Positions 1 to 7,798 of a stretch of DNA of 64,000 nt are shown here, in pieces; the stretch's first letter is position 1, and each line of letters starts with the position of its first letter. Where the stretch lies: assembly GCA_045661345.1 (NCBI GenBank), contig JAZRFM010000034.1, positions 1 through 64,000 on the forward strand, read 5' to 3'. Both the position numbers and the translations under genes were made by a program. The stretch comes from RUG12461 sp045661345 (GTDB taxonomy: Bacteria; Bacillota; Clostridia; Lachnospirales; Lachnospiraceae). The notes under the pieces were generated by a model. The model was not told where the DNA came from and searched no databases. It saw only the letters and a list, made by a program, of their open reading frames with translations.

Positions 1-125
1 GATGCTCGCTCTCGCACACGTCCTGTGTGCTCGTTGCTAGATATTGAGAAATCTGATAAGAATCACATTCTCGCTCACAAAGCATTCCGTTGTGCTTGTG
101 ACCAGCCGCCGGTCGCCCTGGGTCT

Positions 126-355
126 CGACATGTCGGGCTGTATACAAAACCGTGTAACGTGTTGAGGAGCCTAGAGCTTTTTGGCATTTGACGATAGTAT
201 CAGCAGGGATTCGCCAGGACGGCGAATCCAGGTACCATGCGCCATGGAAGGCGCGTTGGTACCGGCTGCGACCGGTGGCAGGAACCTTGCTCAAATGCAT
301 AAAAGCTCTTGGCTCCGAAACCAGTGAACGGTTTTGTGTACAGACTGATATGTCA
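126..355 (+). ncRNA. candidate structured RNA or large palindromic element
   Basis: Two long helices enclose a multi-hairpin core. The outer helix pairs 126-153 with 328-355 over 28 positions, with one mismatch and several G-U type pairs. The second pairs 166-191 with 291-316 (23 of 26 positions). Inside are hairpins at 208-228 (8-bp stem GATTCGCC, loop AGGAC) and 231-263 (GGTACCA arms extended by a GCGCC helix). Wobble pairs rather than exact repeats favour selection on an RNA, but a MITE-like element is possible. Strand is uncertain; plus is chosen because the next gene (475) reads that way. I do not recognise the family: no RNase P, tmRNA, SRP or group II intron core is visible. Flanking bases 1-125 carry two small hairpins (14-30, 75-101) and no gene. 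Confidence 0.4.
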
Positions 356-370
356 GGGCACAGGGAGGCC

Positions 371-428
371 GGCGGGGGGCGGACATGCCGGGAGGGCACA
401 GGGGGCCTGGCGGGGGGGCGGACATGCC
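371..428. repeat. G-rich direct repeat pair
   Basis: A unit reading GGC, a run of G, then CGGACATGCC occurs at 371-389 and again at 409-428, a period of 38-39 bp, with further G runs between. It lies between the fold-back at 126-355 and the ribosome binding site of the gene at 475, so it may be in that gene's 5' leader. The G runs could form a quadruplex on the plus strand, which is inference. Confidence 0.5.
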
Positions 429-474
429 CGGCGGGGGCAGGAGAGTAAACTACCGTTTCAGGAGGAAAGACAGG

Positions 475-699
475 ATGTTTGGGAAAAAGAAGAAAAGGGC
501 GGCAGATGTTACTTATGACAAGGCAGTGCAGAAGCCGGTACTGCGGTGCAGTATCTGTACCGGGGAGCAGGTGTTTGGCTTTATAAACAGGGAGACCGGG
601 AAGTTTGAGGAGGTTTCTCTGATTCGCAGCGAGAAGGAATTGGAAGAACTGCTCAGACAATACAGGATCTCACAAGACGAGGTTGAAAAGGTCTACTAA
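475..699 (+). CDS. small conserved protein of unknown function (74 aa)
   Basis: The frame is open from 385, but the start at 475 is chosen because GGAGG at 461-465 sits 9 nt upstream and the upstream part only translates the G-rich repeats. The protein begins with a lysine cluster (MFGKKKKR), has a CxxC pair (CSICTG) and a segment (GEQVFGFINRETGKFEE) that looks like a small beta-hairpin fold, then a Glu/Arg-rich helix. I do not recognise a named domain; short proteins of this look are common in Lachnospiraceae. It precedes mscL by 64 nt and may share a transcript with it. Confidence 0.65.
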   Translation: MFGKKKKRAADVTYDKAVQKPVLRCSICTGEQVFGFINRETGKFEEVSLIRSEKELEELLRQYRISQDEVEKVY

Positions 700-763
700 A
701 AGCAGTATGATTATAGACGGTGTCGGGGATGAATGACATCAGATTTTTTCGAGGAGGTATGGC

Positions 764-1204
764 ATGAAAAAGTTTTTTGATGAGTTTAAGGAGTTTATCA
801 GTAAAGGCAGCGTCATGGACATGGCAGTCGGTATTATTATCGGCGGCGCGTTCACGGCGATCGTTACATCCCTTGTGGATGATATCATCAGCCCACTGCT
901 GGGGTTGATCGGCGGGACCAACTTTGATTCGCTGGCCGTGCAGATCGGCGGCGTCACGCTGACTTACGGAAAGTTTATTACCGCGGTGATTAATTTCCTG
1001 CTGATCGCATTGGTGTTGTTTTGTATCATCAAGGCGTTAAACAAGGCAAAATCCGCAGCAACGGCTGCAGCAGCGAAGCTGAAGAAAGAGGAAGAAAAGA
1101 AAGAAGAAGCGACAGAGAAAGAGTGTCCGTATTGCCTCAGCAAGATTCCGGTGAAGGCGACACGTTGCCCACATTGCACATCTGTTCTTGAAGAATCAAA
1201 ATAA
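764..1204 (+). CDS. mscL: large-conductance mechanosensitive channel MscL with C-terminal zinc ribbon
   Basis: MscL opens under membrane tension to release solutes during hypo-osmotic shock. The 146-aa protein has the family N-terminus (FKEFISKGSVMDMAVGIIIG), the first membrane helix with the Gly/Ala-rich pore lining at about 17-40, the loop, and a second helix at about 70-95. A charged Ala/Lys/Glu linker follows, then a CPYC...CPHC zinc ribbon at about 121-138, which most MscL proteins lack but several Clostridia have. AGGAGG lies 9 nt upstream of the ATG. A strong terminator follows directly, so it ends its transcription unit. Confidence 0.95.
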   Translation: MKKFFDEFKEFISKGSVMDMAVGIIIGGAFTAIVTSLVDDIISPLLGLIGGTNFDSLAVQIGGVTLTYGKFITAVINFLLIALVLFCIIKALNKAKSAATAAAAKLKKEEEKKEEATEKECPYCLSKIPVKATRCPHCTSVLEESK

Positions 1205-1211
1205 ACAAAAG

Positions 1212-1251
1212 CGGCGGCTTCCCGAAGCATCGGTACAAGCCGCCGTTTTTT
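1212..1251 (+). terminator. rho-independent terminator after mscL
   Basis: A GC-rich stem (CGGCGGCTT pairing with AAGCCGCCG, loop of about 16 nt) is followed by a run of T, 8 nt after the mscL stop codon. Confidence 0.85.
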
Positions 1252-1297
1252 ATGATTCTTTCTCGGGTTGTTTTTTGATCCATGGAGGTCTCCTTTA

Positions 1298-2827
1298 GTG
1301 GATAATCTGAAGGCGGAATGCGAAAAATCATTCTATCAGGAATTATATCAATTTCCTGAGCAGAATCAAAGCCTGGTGATCGACAGGACGACGCAGAAGG
1401 TCTATCTGAAGAAGACGTTGTCCAGGTGGGATGAACGTGTGCTGCGTTATCTGAAAGAGCACGAGAACCGCCATGTGCCTCATGTGCAGTGTTATTATGA
1501 AGAAGACGGGAGGATGATCCTGATCGAAGAATATGTGCAGGGAGAAAGCCTTGCTTCCCTGCTCGCCAAATCCAGACTTTCGGAGGAGGAAAAAAAGGAG
1601 ACAGTGATCGGGCTGCTGGAAGCTGTGGACTTTTTGCATGCGGCCGAACCTCCCATCATCCACCGGGATATCAAGCCGGAAAACATCATGGTGACGGAAA
1701 GCGGTGTGGTAAAGCTGGTGGACTATGATATTGCAAAGATCTATCATGGCGGGAAAGACCGCGACACAATGCTCCTTGGGACAGAGGGGAATGCGGCTCC
1801 GGAGCAGTACGGTTTTGCAGAATCGGATATCAGGACGGACCTTTATGCAGTCGGTGTCCTGATGCAGATTCTTTTTTCGGGGAATACGCCGTATGAAGAG
1901 GTGGTGAAAAAGGCCACCAGAATGGACCCGAAGGATCGCTATCAGACTGCCGGGGAGATGGAAAAAGCCGTTCTTGCGGCTTCCGGAAAGGGGAGGGTCG
2001 GTGCGGCCGGCAGAGGAAAGCATGACGGGAACAGGCTCCTTGGAGGAAAGAAGGGCCAGATCTTATTGGTTACCGGTGCGGCAGCGGCAGTCATCGTTCT
2101 CGTTTGTTTTATTGGTGTTCGACGCGGAAACGTATCTCAAACAGGGGGAACCGGAGCATACGATAAAGAGGTGCTGCCGGGGGGATTTCTTGCGGGAGAA
2201 GACGCGGCAGATCCTTTGCCGGATGGTGACTACAAGGAGGTGGAGATTGTGGAGTCCGGCTATACGATCAAGGACACCTATGCCACCTATGGGGTCATCC
2301 TTCATAATCCGAACCAGGATGTGGCTGCAAAGAACGTACATATCGAGGCAATCGTGCGTGCTGCAGACGGGACGATTCTCGGCACCAATGACAGCAGAAT
2401 CCGCTTTATCGCCGCGGGAGACACCATCTTCCTAGGAAGCGATAACATGCTGGGCTGGGAGCAGGGCGTGGGGGAAACACTGGAGCTGAAGATCCGCCAA
2501 AAACCGGATGACTTCGTGCTGCAGGAGGGAGCAGATATTCTCTATACGGAAGAACTGCAGGTGAAAAACCCGGTTGTGCAGAAAGACCCTGCCGGCTCAG
2601 CCGTTGTATTGGGAGAGGTGGAAAACAACAGCGATCTGGATCTGGAGGAGGTCTGTGTGACCGCCATATACAGAAAAGACGGAAAGATTATCGGCGGATG
2701 GTTTATTTTTACAGACGTCCTGAATGCACATGATTCCTGTGCTTTTGAGGTTTATCCCAGTTCATTGCTTGAAGACTATGACAGCTTTGAGGTGATAGCT
2801 TTGCAGTGGACACCGTTTTTGACGTAG
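1298..2827 (+). CDS. membrane Ser/Thr protein kinase with extracellular FxLYD-like domains
   Basis: Hanks-type kinase of 509 aa, phosphorylating Ser/Thr on cytoplasmic targets. The GTG at 1298 is preferred because GGAGGT at 1284-1289 is ideally spaced; an in-frame TTG at 1268 has no such site. Visible motifs are the probable ATP lysine (VYLKK, about 36-39), the catalytic loop HRDIKPEN at 122-129, DYD at 142-144 in place of DFG, and GTEGNAAPEQYGF at 161-173. The usual glycine-rich loop is not recognisable. A single membrane helix spans about 253-274, followed by an outside part with two segments (for example YGVILHNPN...AKNVHIEAIV) resembling FxLYD sensor modules. No partner PP2C gene is adjacent. 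It is followed by an HD-GYP gene after 54 nt. Confidence 0.85.
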   Translation: MDNLKAECEKSFYQELYQFPEQNQSLVIDRTTQKVYLKKTLSRWDERVLRYLKEHENRHVPHVQCYYEEDGRMILIEEYVQGESLASLLAKSRLSEEEKKETVIGLLEAVDFLHAAEPPIIHRDIKPENIMVTESGVVKLVDYDIAKIYHGGKDRDTMLLGTEGNAAPEQYGFAESDIRTDLYAVGVLMQILFSGNTPYEEVVKKATRMDPKDRYQTAGEMEKAVLAASGKGRVGAAGRGKHDGNRLLGGKKGQILLVTGAAAAVIVLVCFIGVRRGNVSQTGGTGAYDKEVLPGGFLAGEDAADPLPDGDYKEVEIVESGYTIKDTYATYGVILHNPNQDVAAKNVHIEAIVRAADGTILGTNDSRIRFIAAGDTIFLGSDNMLGWEQGVGETLELKIRQKPDDFVLQEGADILYTEELQVKNPVVQKDPAGSAVVLGEVENNSDLDLEEVCVTAIYRKDGKIIGGWFIFTDVLNAHDSCAFEVYPSSLLEDYDSFEVIALQWTPFLT

Positions 2828-2881
2828 GATGCAGCCTTTCAATCATACATGTTTGTGGATTTCATACAAGGGGAGAACAGG

Positions 2882-4081
2882 ATGAAAAAGGGGATACGGG
2901 GACTATATCAAAAGCTCTATCACAGGCTGATTGAAGGCTATGATCTCTGGCAGCAGATGCTGAATGTGGCCGTGATCGTTGCAATCGCGGGATCCTTGGT
3001 GTCAGCGATTATTTCACTTGCTCTCGGAAGCTCTCCGATTGCGATAGGTGCTTTTTTGTTCACAGCGGTATTTGCAGCTATTTGTCTGATTATTTCCCTC
3101 AATGCAAAGGATGTTATCTACGCCGCAGTCCTGTTTTCCATTGTTGCCAACTTCGTACTCTTTCCGGTGATGTTCTTTTTTTCCGGGGGTTATCACGGCG
3201 GGATGCCCCTATGGCTGCTTCTCAGCCTTGTCATGAGCTGGGTGATCATCCGGAAAAGAATACTCTACGTCGTCTATATCGCAAGCATTGTTTTTCAGGG
3301 CGGCTGTGTCCTTTACAGTTATGCACATCCGGAGCTGGTGGTGCCTTTTGAAGATGAGCGCGCGGTTGCCATTGATGTTATTCAGTCGCTGATTCTGGTT
3401 TCCCTGATTTTCGGGTTTATCATCAGATATCAGAATCGTGCTTATGAAAAAAAGAAGGAGGAGCTGGATCAGGCAAACGCCTTGCTGGAAAAGGCAAATG
3501 AGCGTATTACGCTGCAATCCATGTATACCCTGGCAAAGACGATTGATGCCAAGGATAAATATACCAACGGACATTCCATGCGCGTTGCAAAGTATTCACG
3601 GATGATCGCGGAGCGGATGCATTTTTCCGAGGAAGATCTGGAAAACCTCTATCACATGGCAATGCTACATGACATCGGCAAGATCGGCGTGCCGGATGCC
3701 ATCATCAACAAACCCTCGAGATTGACGGATGAAGAATACTTTGTCATCAAGTCGCATCCTGTCACGGGTTCGGATATTCTTTCCGAAATGCCGGAATTTG
3801 AGGATATCGGCGCCGGTGCCAGATGGCATCATGAGCGCTACGACGGCACCGGTTATCCGGACGGACTGAAGGGGAAAGACATCCCGCTGAATGCCCGCAT
3901 CATCAGTGTTGCGGATGCATATGACGCCATGACCAGTAATCGCAGCTACAGGACATATATGCCCCAGGAGATAGTGAGAGAAGAATTGATCCATGGAAAG
4001 GGAAAGCAATTTGACCCTGAGATTACGGATATTATGCTTTTGATTATGACAGAGGACAAGCATTATGAACTGCACGAATGA
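2882..4081 (+). CDS. membrane HD-GYP domain phosphodiesterase
   Basis: Likely hydrolyses cyclic di-GMP. The start at 2882 is chosen because AGGGGAG at 2869-2875 precedes it; the frame extends upstream to 2849 with no better site. Residues 24-185 form several membrane helices, followed by a short coiled coil (EKKKEELDQANALLEKANERI). The HD-GYP domain runs from about 213 to the end with HDIGK at 263-267 (metal-binding His-Asp) and HHERYDGTGYP at 316-326, so the catalytic set is complete. Its 3' end overlaps the next gene by 17 nt. Two GGDEF proteins at 12406 and 14662 could supply its substrate. Confidence 0.9.
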   Translation: MKKGIRGLYQKLYHRLIEGYDLWQQMLNVAVIVAIAGSLVSAIISLALGSSPIAIGAFLFTAVFAAICLIISLNAKDVIYAAVLFSIVANFVLFPVMFFFSGGYHGGMPLWLLLSLVMSWVIIRKRILYVVYIASIVFQGGCVLYSYAHPELVVPFEDERAVAIDVIQSLILVSLIFGFIIRYQNRAYEKKKEELDQANALLEKANERITLQSMYTLAKTIDAKDKYTNGHSMRVAKYSRMIAERMHFSEEDLENLYHMAMLHDIGKIGVPDAIINKPSRLTDEEYFVIKSHPVTGSDILSEMPEFEDIGAGARWHHERYDGTGYPDGLKGKDIPLNARIISVADAYDAMTSNRSYRTYMPQEIVREELIHGKGKQFDPEITDIMLLIMTEDKHYELHE

Positions 4082-4724
4082 CAGTCCGTACATCCGGGAA
4101 TTGTACGAATTTGCGGTCGGACATGGTGTCCCGGAGAAGTGTCTGTTTTGCAAAGAGAATCTGGAGGAATATATCCGGACGGCGGTGGATGGCTACAGCA
4201 GGTATTCACTATTTCAGCAGGTTTTCAGAGGGAACTATGAGCCGGCTGTTTTCACCCGCATGATGTCAGTGGACTTCCGCAGCAGACTCGACATGATGGC
4301 CGGTATTTCCGACAGCGAAGAGTTCCATTCCGTCATGCTGATCGAGCCGCCCCTGACAAGAAAAACCTCTATGAGCGATTACTTCAGAATCGCCCGGCCA
4401 AAGGATTTTTCCCTGCTCTTTCACCCGGTCATTTACCGGCTGGATGAATTTGAAAAGTTCGCATTGGAAAAGAGAAAACCGTATCTCGATGAGAAGACAT
4501 GGTATCTCTACATTTTTGCGACGCGTGAAGGGGAACAGGGGAAAGGCTATGGCGGGAAGCTTCTGCGGATCCTCCGCGGCTTCGCGGACGAGCGGGGCTA
4601 CCGGATCTGCCTTGAGACGAACGATCCGGACAATGTCGGGCTGTACGAGCGATTTGGCTATCAGCTTGTCGACCAGTCGCGCTATCAGGACGTATTGGAT
4701 CATTTTGATATGGTGTATGGGTGA
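4065..4724 (+). CDS. GNAT family N-acetyltransferase
   Basis: The 219-aa protein has the acetyl-CoA binding motif A (REGEQGKGYGGKLL, about 154-167) and the downstream LETNDPDNVGLYERFGY segment typical of GNATs that acetylate small amines. The N-terminal 100 residues are longer than in minimal GNATs and resemble the MarR-less GNATs of Clostridia that act on unknown substrates. It overlaps the HD-GYP gene by 17 nt, which suggests coupled translation. The substrate cannot be told from sequence. Confidence 0.85.
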   Translation: MNCTNDSPYIRELYEFAVGHGVPEKCLFCKENLEEYIRTAVDGYSRYSLFQQVFRGNYEPAVFTRMMSVDFRSRLDMMAGISDSEEFHSVMLIEPPLTRKTSMSDYFRIARPKDFSLLFHPVIYRLDEFEKFALEKRKPYLDEKTWYLYIFATREGEQGKGYGGKLLRILRGFADERGYRICLETNDPDNVGLYERFGYQLVDQSRYQDVLDHFDMVYG

Positions 4725-4764
4725 GAAAGTGTGCAGCCTGCAGGTTCACAGAGAGGAGGTCAAG

Positions 4765-4992
4765 ATGGATCTAATCACAGAGTATGATGAAGAAGAGCAC
4801 ATGAGGCTGGTAAGGAGAGATGCCTGAGAAGAAGGCAGAGAAGAGGGTATCCGCCTGTTTATTGAAGACAAGATGGAGGATGGGTTTATTGGTGAACAGA
4901 TACGGGAGAGATTAAGGAAGAAGTTCCGGCTAACCGAGGATCGAATTGAGGAATGCATGAAAAGGTATGCAGGATCGACGGTTGTATCATAA
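4765..4992 (+). pseudogene. remnant: C-terminal tail of an Rpn/PD-(D/E)XK transposase-like protein
   Basis: The translation starts MDLITEYDEEEHMRLVRRDA, meets TGA at 4825-4827, then continues in frame EEGREEGIRLFIEDKMEDGF to TAA at 4990. This is the typical tail of Rpn-family nucleases, whose last part carries EEGREEG repeats; the catalytic N-terminal part is absent. An AGGAGG-like site lies before the ATG, so a 20-aa peptide could still be made. A full Rpn-type gene is at 17391-18323 on the other strand. Confidence 0.6.
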
Positions 4993-5072
4993 AGAATTCA
5001 GTCTAATGGATACAGATCAGTCATAAAGATCTATATGCGGATACAGCTGTGAAAAAAGCATGGAGGATTATC

Positions 5073-5939
5073 ATGAAACAGAAAGCATTAATCACCGGAG
5101 GAGAGCGGGGGATCGGCAGAGGAATCGCTTTTGCCCTGGCAGATGTCGGCTATGATGTGGCCTTTTCCTACTATGAGAAGGAACAGCAGTCAAAGGAAGC
5201 AGTGGAAAGGACGATGGAGGAGCTGCAAAAAAGGGGAGCCAAAGGATATCCCTTTGCGGTGGATCTGTCCGAGAAAGACGGGGCGAGGAGTTTTTTCGAT
5301 CAGGGCATCGAGGCACTGGGAGGACTGGATCTGATGATCAATAATGCCGGTGTGAATAAACCGAAAGCCATCCAGGATTTTACGGAGGAAAATCTGGACT
5401 ATCTGCTGACACTGGATCTGCGTACCTATTTGATGATGATGCACTACGCCTCGCGGTTCATGATCGACCACGAAGTAAAAGGAAACATTATCAATATTAC
5501 CTCCTCCCGGGGGGAACGTGTTTACCCGAATTGCGGTCTGTATTGCGGGATGAAGGCGGGAATCGCACGGGCGGTGGAGGCGTTTGCGCTTGACTTGGCG
5601 CCGTATGGCATCAGGATCAATAACGTGGCGCCGGGGGCCGTGCGTATACGTACAAAAGAAGAGATGGCCGCAATGGATCATGGTGCCGATACGGACTATT
5701 TTTGGGACAAGCGTTTCCTTGAGGGAGCCGATGCTGTGGAGTCCGATTTTTGGGACGAGCTTGGTAAAAAGATTCCTCTTGGCCGGACAGCACTGCCGGA
5801 GGATATAGCCAATGCGGTTGTTTTCCTCGCCTCAGAAAAAGCTTCTTATATCACAGGTGTGACGCTTCGCGTAGACGGAGGCCTGATTCTGCCGGGAATG
5901 CCGGAGGGATCTGCGCGTTCTGACGAGGGATGGAGCTGA
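5073..5939 (+). CDS. short-chain dehydrogenase/reductase (SDR), glucose 1-dehydrogenase-like
   Basis: NAD(P)-dependent oxidoreductase of 288 aa. The ATG at 5073 follows GGAGGA at 5062-5067; a GTG at 5049 is in frame but lacks a site. The Rossmann motif TGGERGIG is at 8-15, NNAG at 90-93, the catalytic Ser in NITSS near 144, and Tyr157/Lys161 in YCGMK. The C-terminal part (VFLASEKASYITGVTLRVDGG) is the classical SDR end. There is a 15-residue insertion-like stretch around 205-225 that covers the active site in this subfamily. Substrate unknown; it stands alone between a pseudogene and a lipoprotein. Confidence 0.88.
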   Translation: MKQKALITGGERGIGRGIAFALADVGYDVAFSYYEKEQQSKEAVERTMEELQKRGAKGYPFAVDLSEKDGARSFFDQGIEALGGLDLMINNAGVNKPKAIQDFTEENLDYLLTLDLRTYLMMMHYASRFMIDHEVKGNIINITSSRGERVYPNCGLYCGMKAGIARAVEAFALDLAPYGIRINNVAPGAVRIRTKEEMAAMDHGADTDYFWDKRFLEGADAVESDFWDELGKKIPLGRTALPEDIANAVVFLASEKASYITGVTLRVDGGLILPGMPEGSARSDEGWS

Positions 5940-5985
5940 AGGGGGGATAACAGTTGCAAACAGACAGTCGAAAAGGATTTTGAAA

Positions 5986-6855
5986 ATGAGGAAAAGAGCA
6001 ATAGCTGCGGTTCTGATCGCCACAATGCTGTCGGTACTGCTTGCGGGCTGCACCGGCAGTGTGGAAGAAAACAACAACGGGACGGTGGAAGAAACGGCAG
6101 TCGTGAACAGAGATGCCACAGGAGTGGAAAAACCGGAGGAAACAGAAGAGATGGATGCTGACAGTTTGGCGGAATCCGGAGCATCAGAAGAGAACTATCC
6201 GGAGGAAATAGTGGAAGCCGAAGAGGCGGTGGAGACATCTTTCGAGGAACCGTTTGGGGAGGAGATCTCCATTGATTCCGATACACAGAAAAAAATGAAT
6301 GTCTTTCTGAGCAATTTCTCCGAAGCAGGTCTCTACAAATATGATCAGGATCATGTGGATCTGTATGATATTCTTCGCTGGGTTGAGAAATGGACCAAGA
6401 TGAACAATTACAAAAGCATCGAATATGGACCGCTTCCCGGAGATGATGCCGGCGATCCCTATGAAATGATCAGCCTGGAGGCGATTAACAAAGCAACAGA
6501 AAAATACCTGGGTCTGCCTGTATCCGATGAAGAGGCTTCGGAAATGAGGGCAAAGCCAGAAGGTCCGTATCAATTTGTTTACAAGGACGGATACCTGTAT
6601 GCGCCGGCTGCAGATGGAGAAGCCCATACTGCCTTTTCAGTCGTATCCAAAGCGGAGGATCTGGGGAATCAAAGACTGAAGCTGTATTACAACATTTTTT
6701 CACAGGATCTGGATGCATATTTTGAGGGGAAGGATATCGACTATAGTCTGACAAGCGAAGAGGCTACGGACGATCCTGAATATGAAAAAATGGATGCAGG
6801 CTATGCGGTTGTCAGGATCGAGGATGGGGCATACAAGCTTGAGCATCTGGAGTAG
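5986..6855 (+). CDS. putative lipoprotein of unknown function
   Basis: A 289-aa protein with a signal peptide and lipobox (LLAGC, lipidated Cys22), so it should be anchored on the outer face of the membrane. An acidic, Glu/Ser-rich linker covers about 25-95 (EETEEMDADS), followed by a compact domain of about 190 residues with no motif I can name. The ATG at 5986 has an AAAAGGA site; a TTG two codons upstream is an alternative. It follows the SDR by 46 nt on the same strand. Confidence 0.7.
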   Translation: MRKRAIAAVLIATMLSVLLAGCTGSVEENNNGTVEETAVVNRDATGVEKPEETEEMDADSLAESGASEENYPEEIVEAEEAVETSFEEPFGEEISIDSDTQKKMNVFLSNFSEAGLYKYDQDHVDLYDILRWVEKWTKMNNYKSIEYGPLPGDDAGDPYEMISLEAINKATEKYLGLPVSDEEASEMRAKPEGPYQFVYKDGYLYAPAADGEAHTAFSVVSKAEDLGNQRLKLYYNIFSQDLDAYFEGKDIDYSLTSEEATDDPEYEKMDAGYAVVRIEDGAYKLEHLE

Positions 6856-6898
6856 TGCAGTGTGCAGGACACTTTTGACCTTGACATCATTGCATGCG

Positions 6899-6927
6899 TT
6901 TACGATAAGTATGAATTGTGTTATGAT
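6899..6927 (+). promoter_or_regulatory. probable sigma-A promoter for the gene at 6999
   Basis: TTTACG at 6899-6904 and TATGAT at 6922-6927 are separated by 17 nt. An overlapping alternative is TTGACA at 6881-6886 with GATAAG at 6904-6909, also 17 nt apart. Either would start transcription about 70-90 nt before the ATG. Confidence 0.5.
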
Positions 6928-6998
6928 AGGGAAACAGACGGGACAGACGCCGGATCAGGGGCTGTACCCGCCGGATTGTAAGAAGAGGAGGAAAGAAA

Positions 6999-7646
6999 AT
7001 GGCAAAATGTGTGAAGTGCGGTGCCGAGCTTGCAGATGACGCAAGATTCTGTACCGAATGTGGGACTCCACAGAATGCAGAAAATGTCAATAACGTGCAG
7101 CCCGAAGCACCGACAGAGCAACCGGCAGATATTCAGCCGGCAGAAGTACAGGCGGCAGAGCAGCAGCCAGCAGAAGTGCAGCCGGCAGAACAACCAATGC
7201 AGCCCCAATACCAATACCAATCGCAGTATCCGCAGCAACCGGTACCGCAGACCAATGCTTCCGGCGGCGGGAAAGGGTTTGAGATCGCCGCATTTGTGCT
7301 GGGCCTTATCGCAATCCTGTTCGGTATCGCCGGTGTTTCCGTGGTGGCGTTGATTACGGGCGCGATCGGCATCGTCATGGCAGTGGTCGCAAAGTCCCGC
7401 GGATCCAGGGGCGGTTTGAGAACCGCAGGCTTCGTGCTTTCCATTCTTGGTGTTGTATTTGCGATGATCAGCCTCGTTGCATGCCTTGCATGCCACAGCT
7501 GTGTGAGCTTTGGCACCAGAGAGGTCTCACGCGCGATTCAGGATGCATCCAGAGATGTTGTTGGCGGTGTGACAAACGATATCAACGAAGGATTGGACGA
7601 TGTGATGGAAGGGCTCGAGGACGGATTGAATTCGGTCTTCCAATAA
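6999..7646 (+). CDS. zinc-ribbon DUF4190-like membrane protein
   Basis: The 215-aa protein opens with a double CxxC zinc ribbon (CVKCGAELADDARFCTECG). A low-complexity Pro/Gln/Ala linker with repeated QPAEVQ-like units covers about 35-85. Two membrane helix pairs lie at about 90-122 and 136-168, in the arrangement of DUF4190 proteins, then a short acidic amphipathic tail (NDINEGLDDVMEGLEDGL). GGAGGAAAG precedes the ATG. A terminator follows at once, so it is a single-gene unit. The function is unknown; such proteins are common in Clostridia. Confidence 0.75.
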   Translation: MAKCVKCGAELADDARFCTECGTPQNAENVNNVQPEAPTEQPADIQPAEVQAAEQQPAEVQPAEQPMQPQYQYQSQYPQQPVPQTNASGGGKGFEIAAFVLGLIAILFGIAGVSVVALITGAIGIVMAVVAKSRGSRGGLRTAGFVLSILGVVFAMISLVACLACHSCVSFGTREVSRAIQDASRDVVGGVTNDINEGLDDVMEGLEDGLNSVFQ

Positions 7647-7659
7647 GAAAAACATCCGG

Positions 7660-7688
7660 GGGCGCTTCGCAGGGAAGCGCCCTTTTTT
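7660..7688 (+). terminator. rho-independent terminator
   Basis: Stem GGGCGCTTC at 7660-7668 pairs with GAAGCGCCC at 7674-7682, loop of 5 nt, then six T. Confidence 0.9.
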
Positions 7689-7798
7689 CGATTTGACAAT
7701 GAGCCGGGATCTTATCTGCGAATTGATTCGCAAGGGAGACCCTGGCGATTGTATGACACCGGGAGGCTTTGCCTCGAAGTGGACAACGGGGTAGGAAC

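Noticed and set aside
126..355. raiA motif, RNase P or group II intron identity for the fold-back
   Set aside because: Size is similar to raiA RNA but I cannot match its core by eye, and no raiA or comFC gene is near; the conserved cores of the others are absent.
37..660. Long open frame on the minus strand across the fold-back and the start of the small gene
   Set aside because: It reads through an inverted-repeat structure and G-rich repeats, has no domain and lies antisense to a gene with a good ribosome site.
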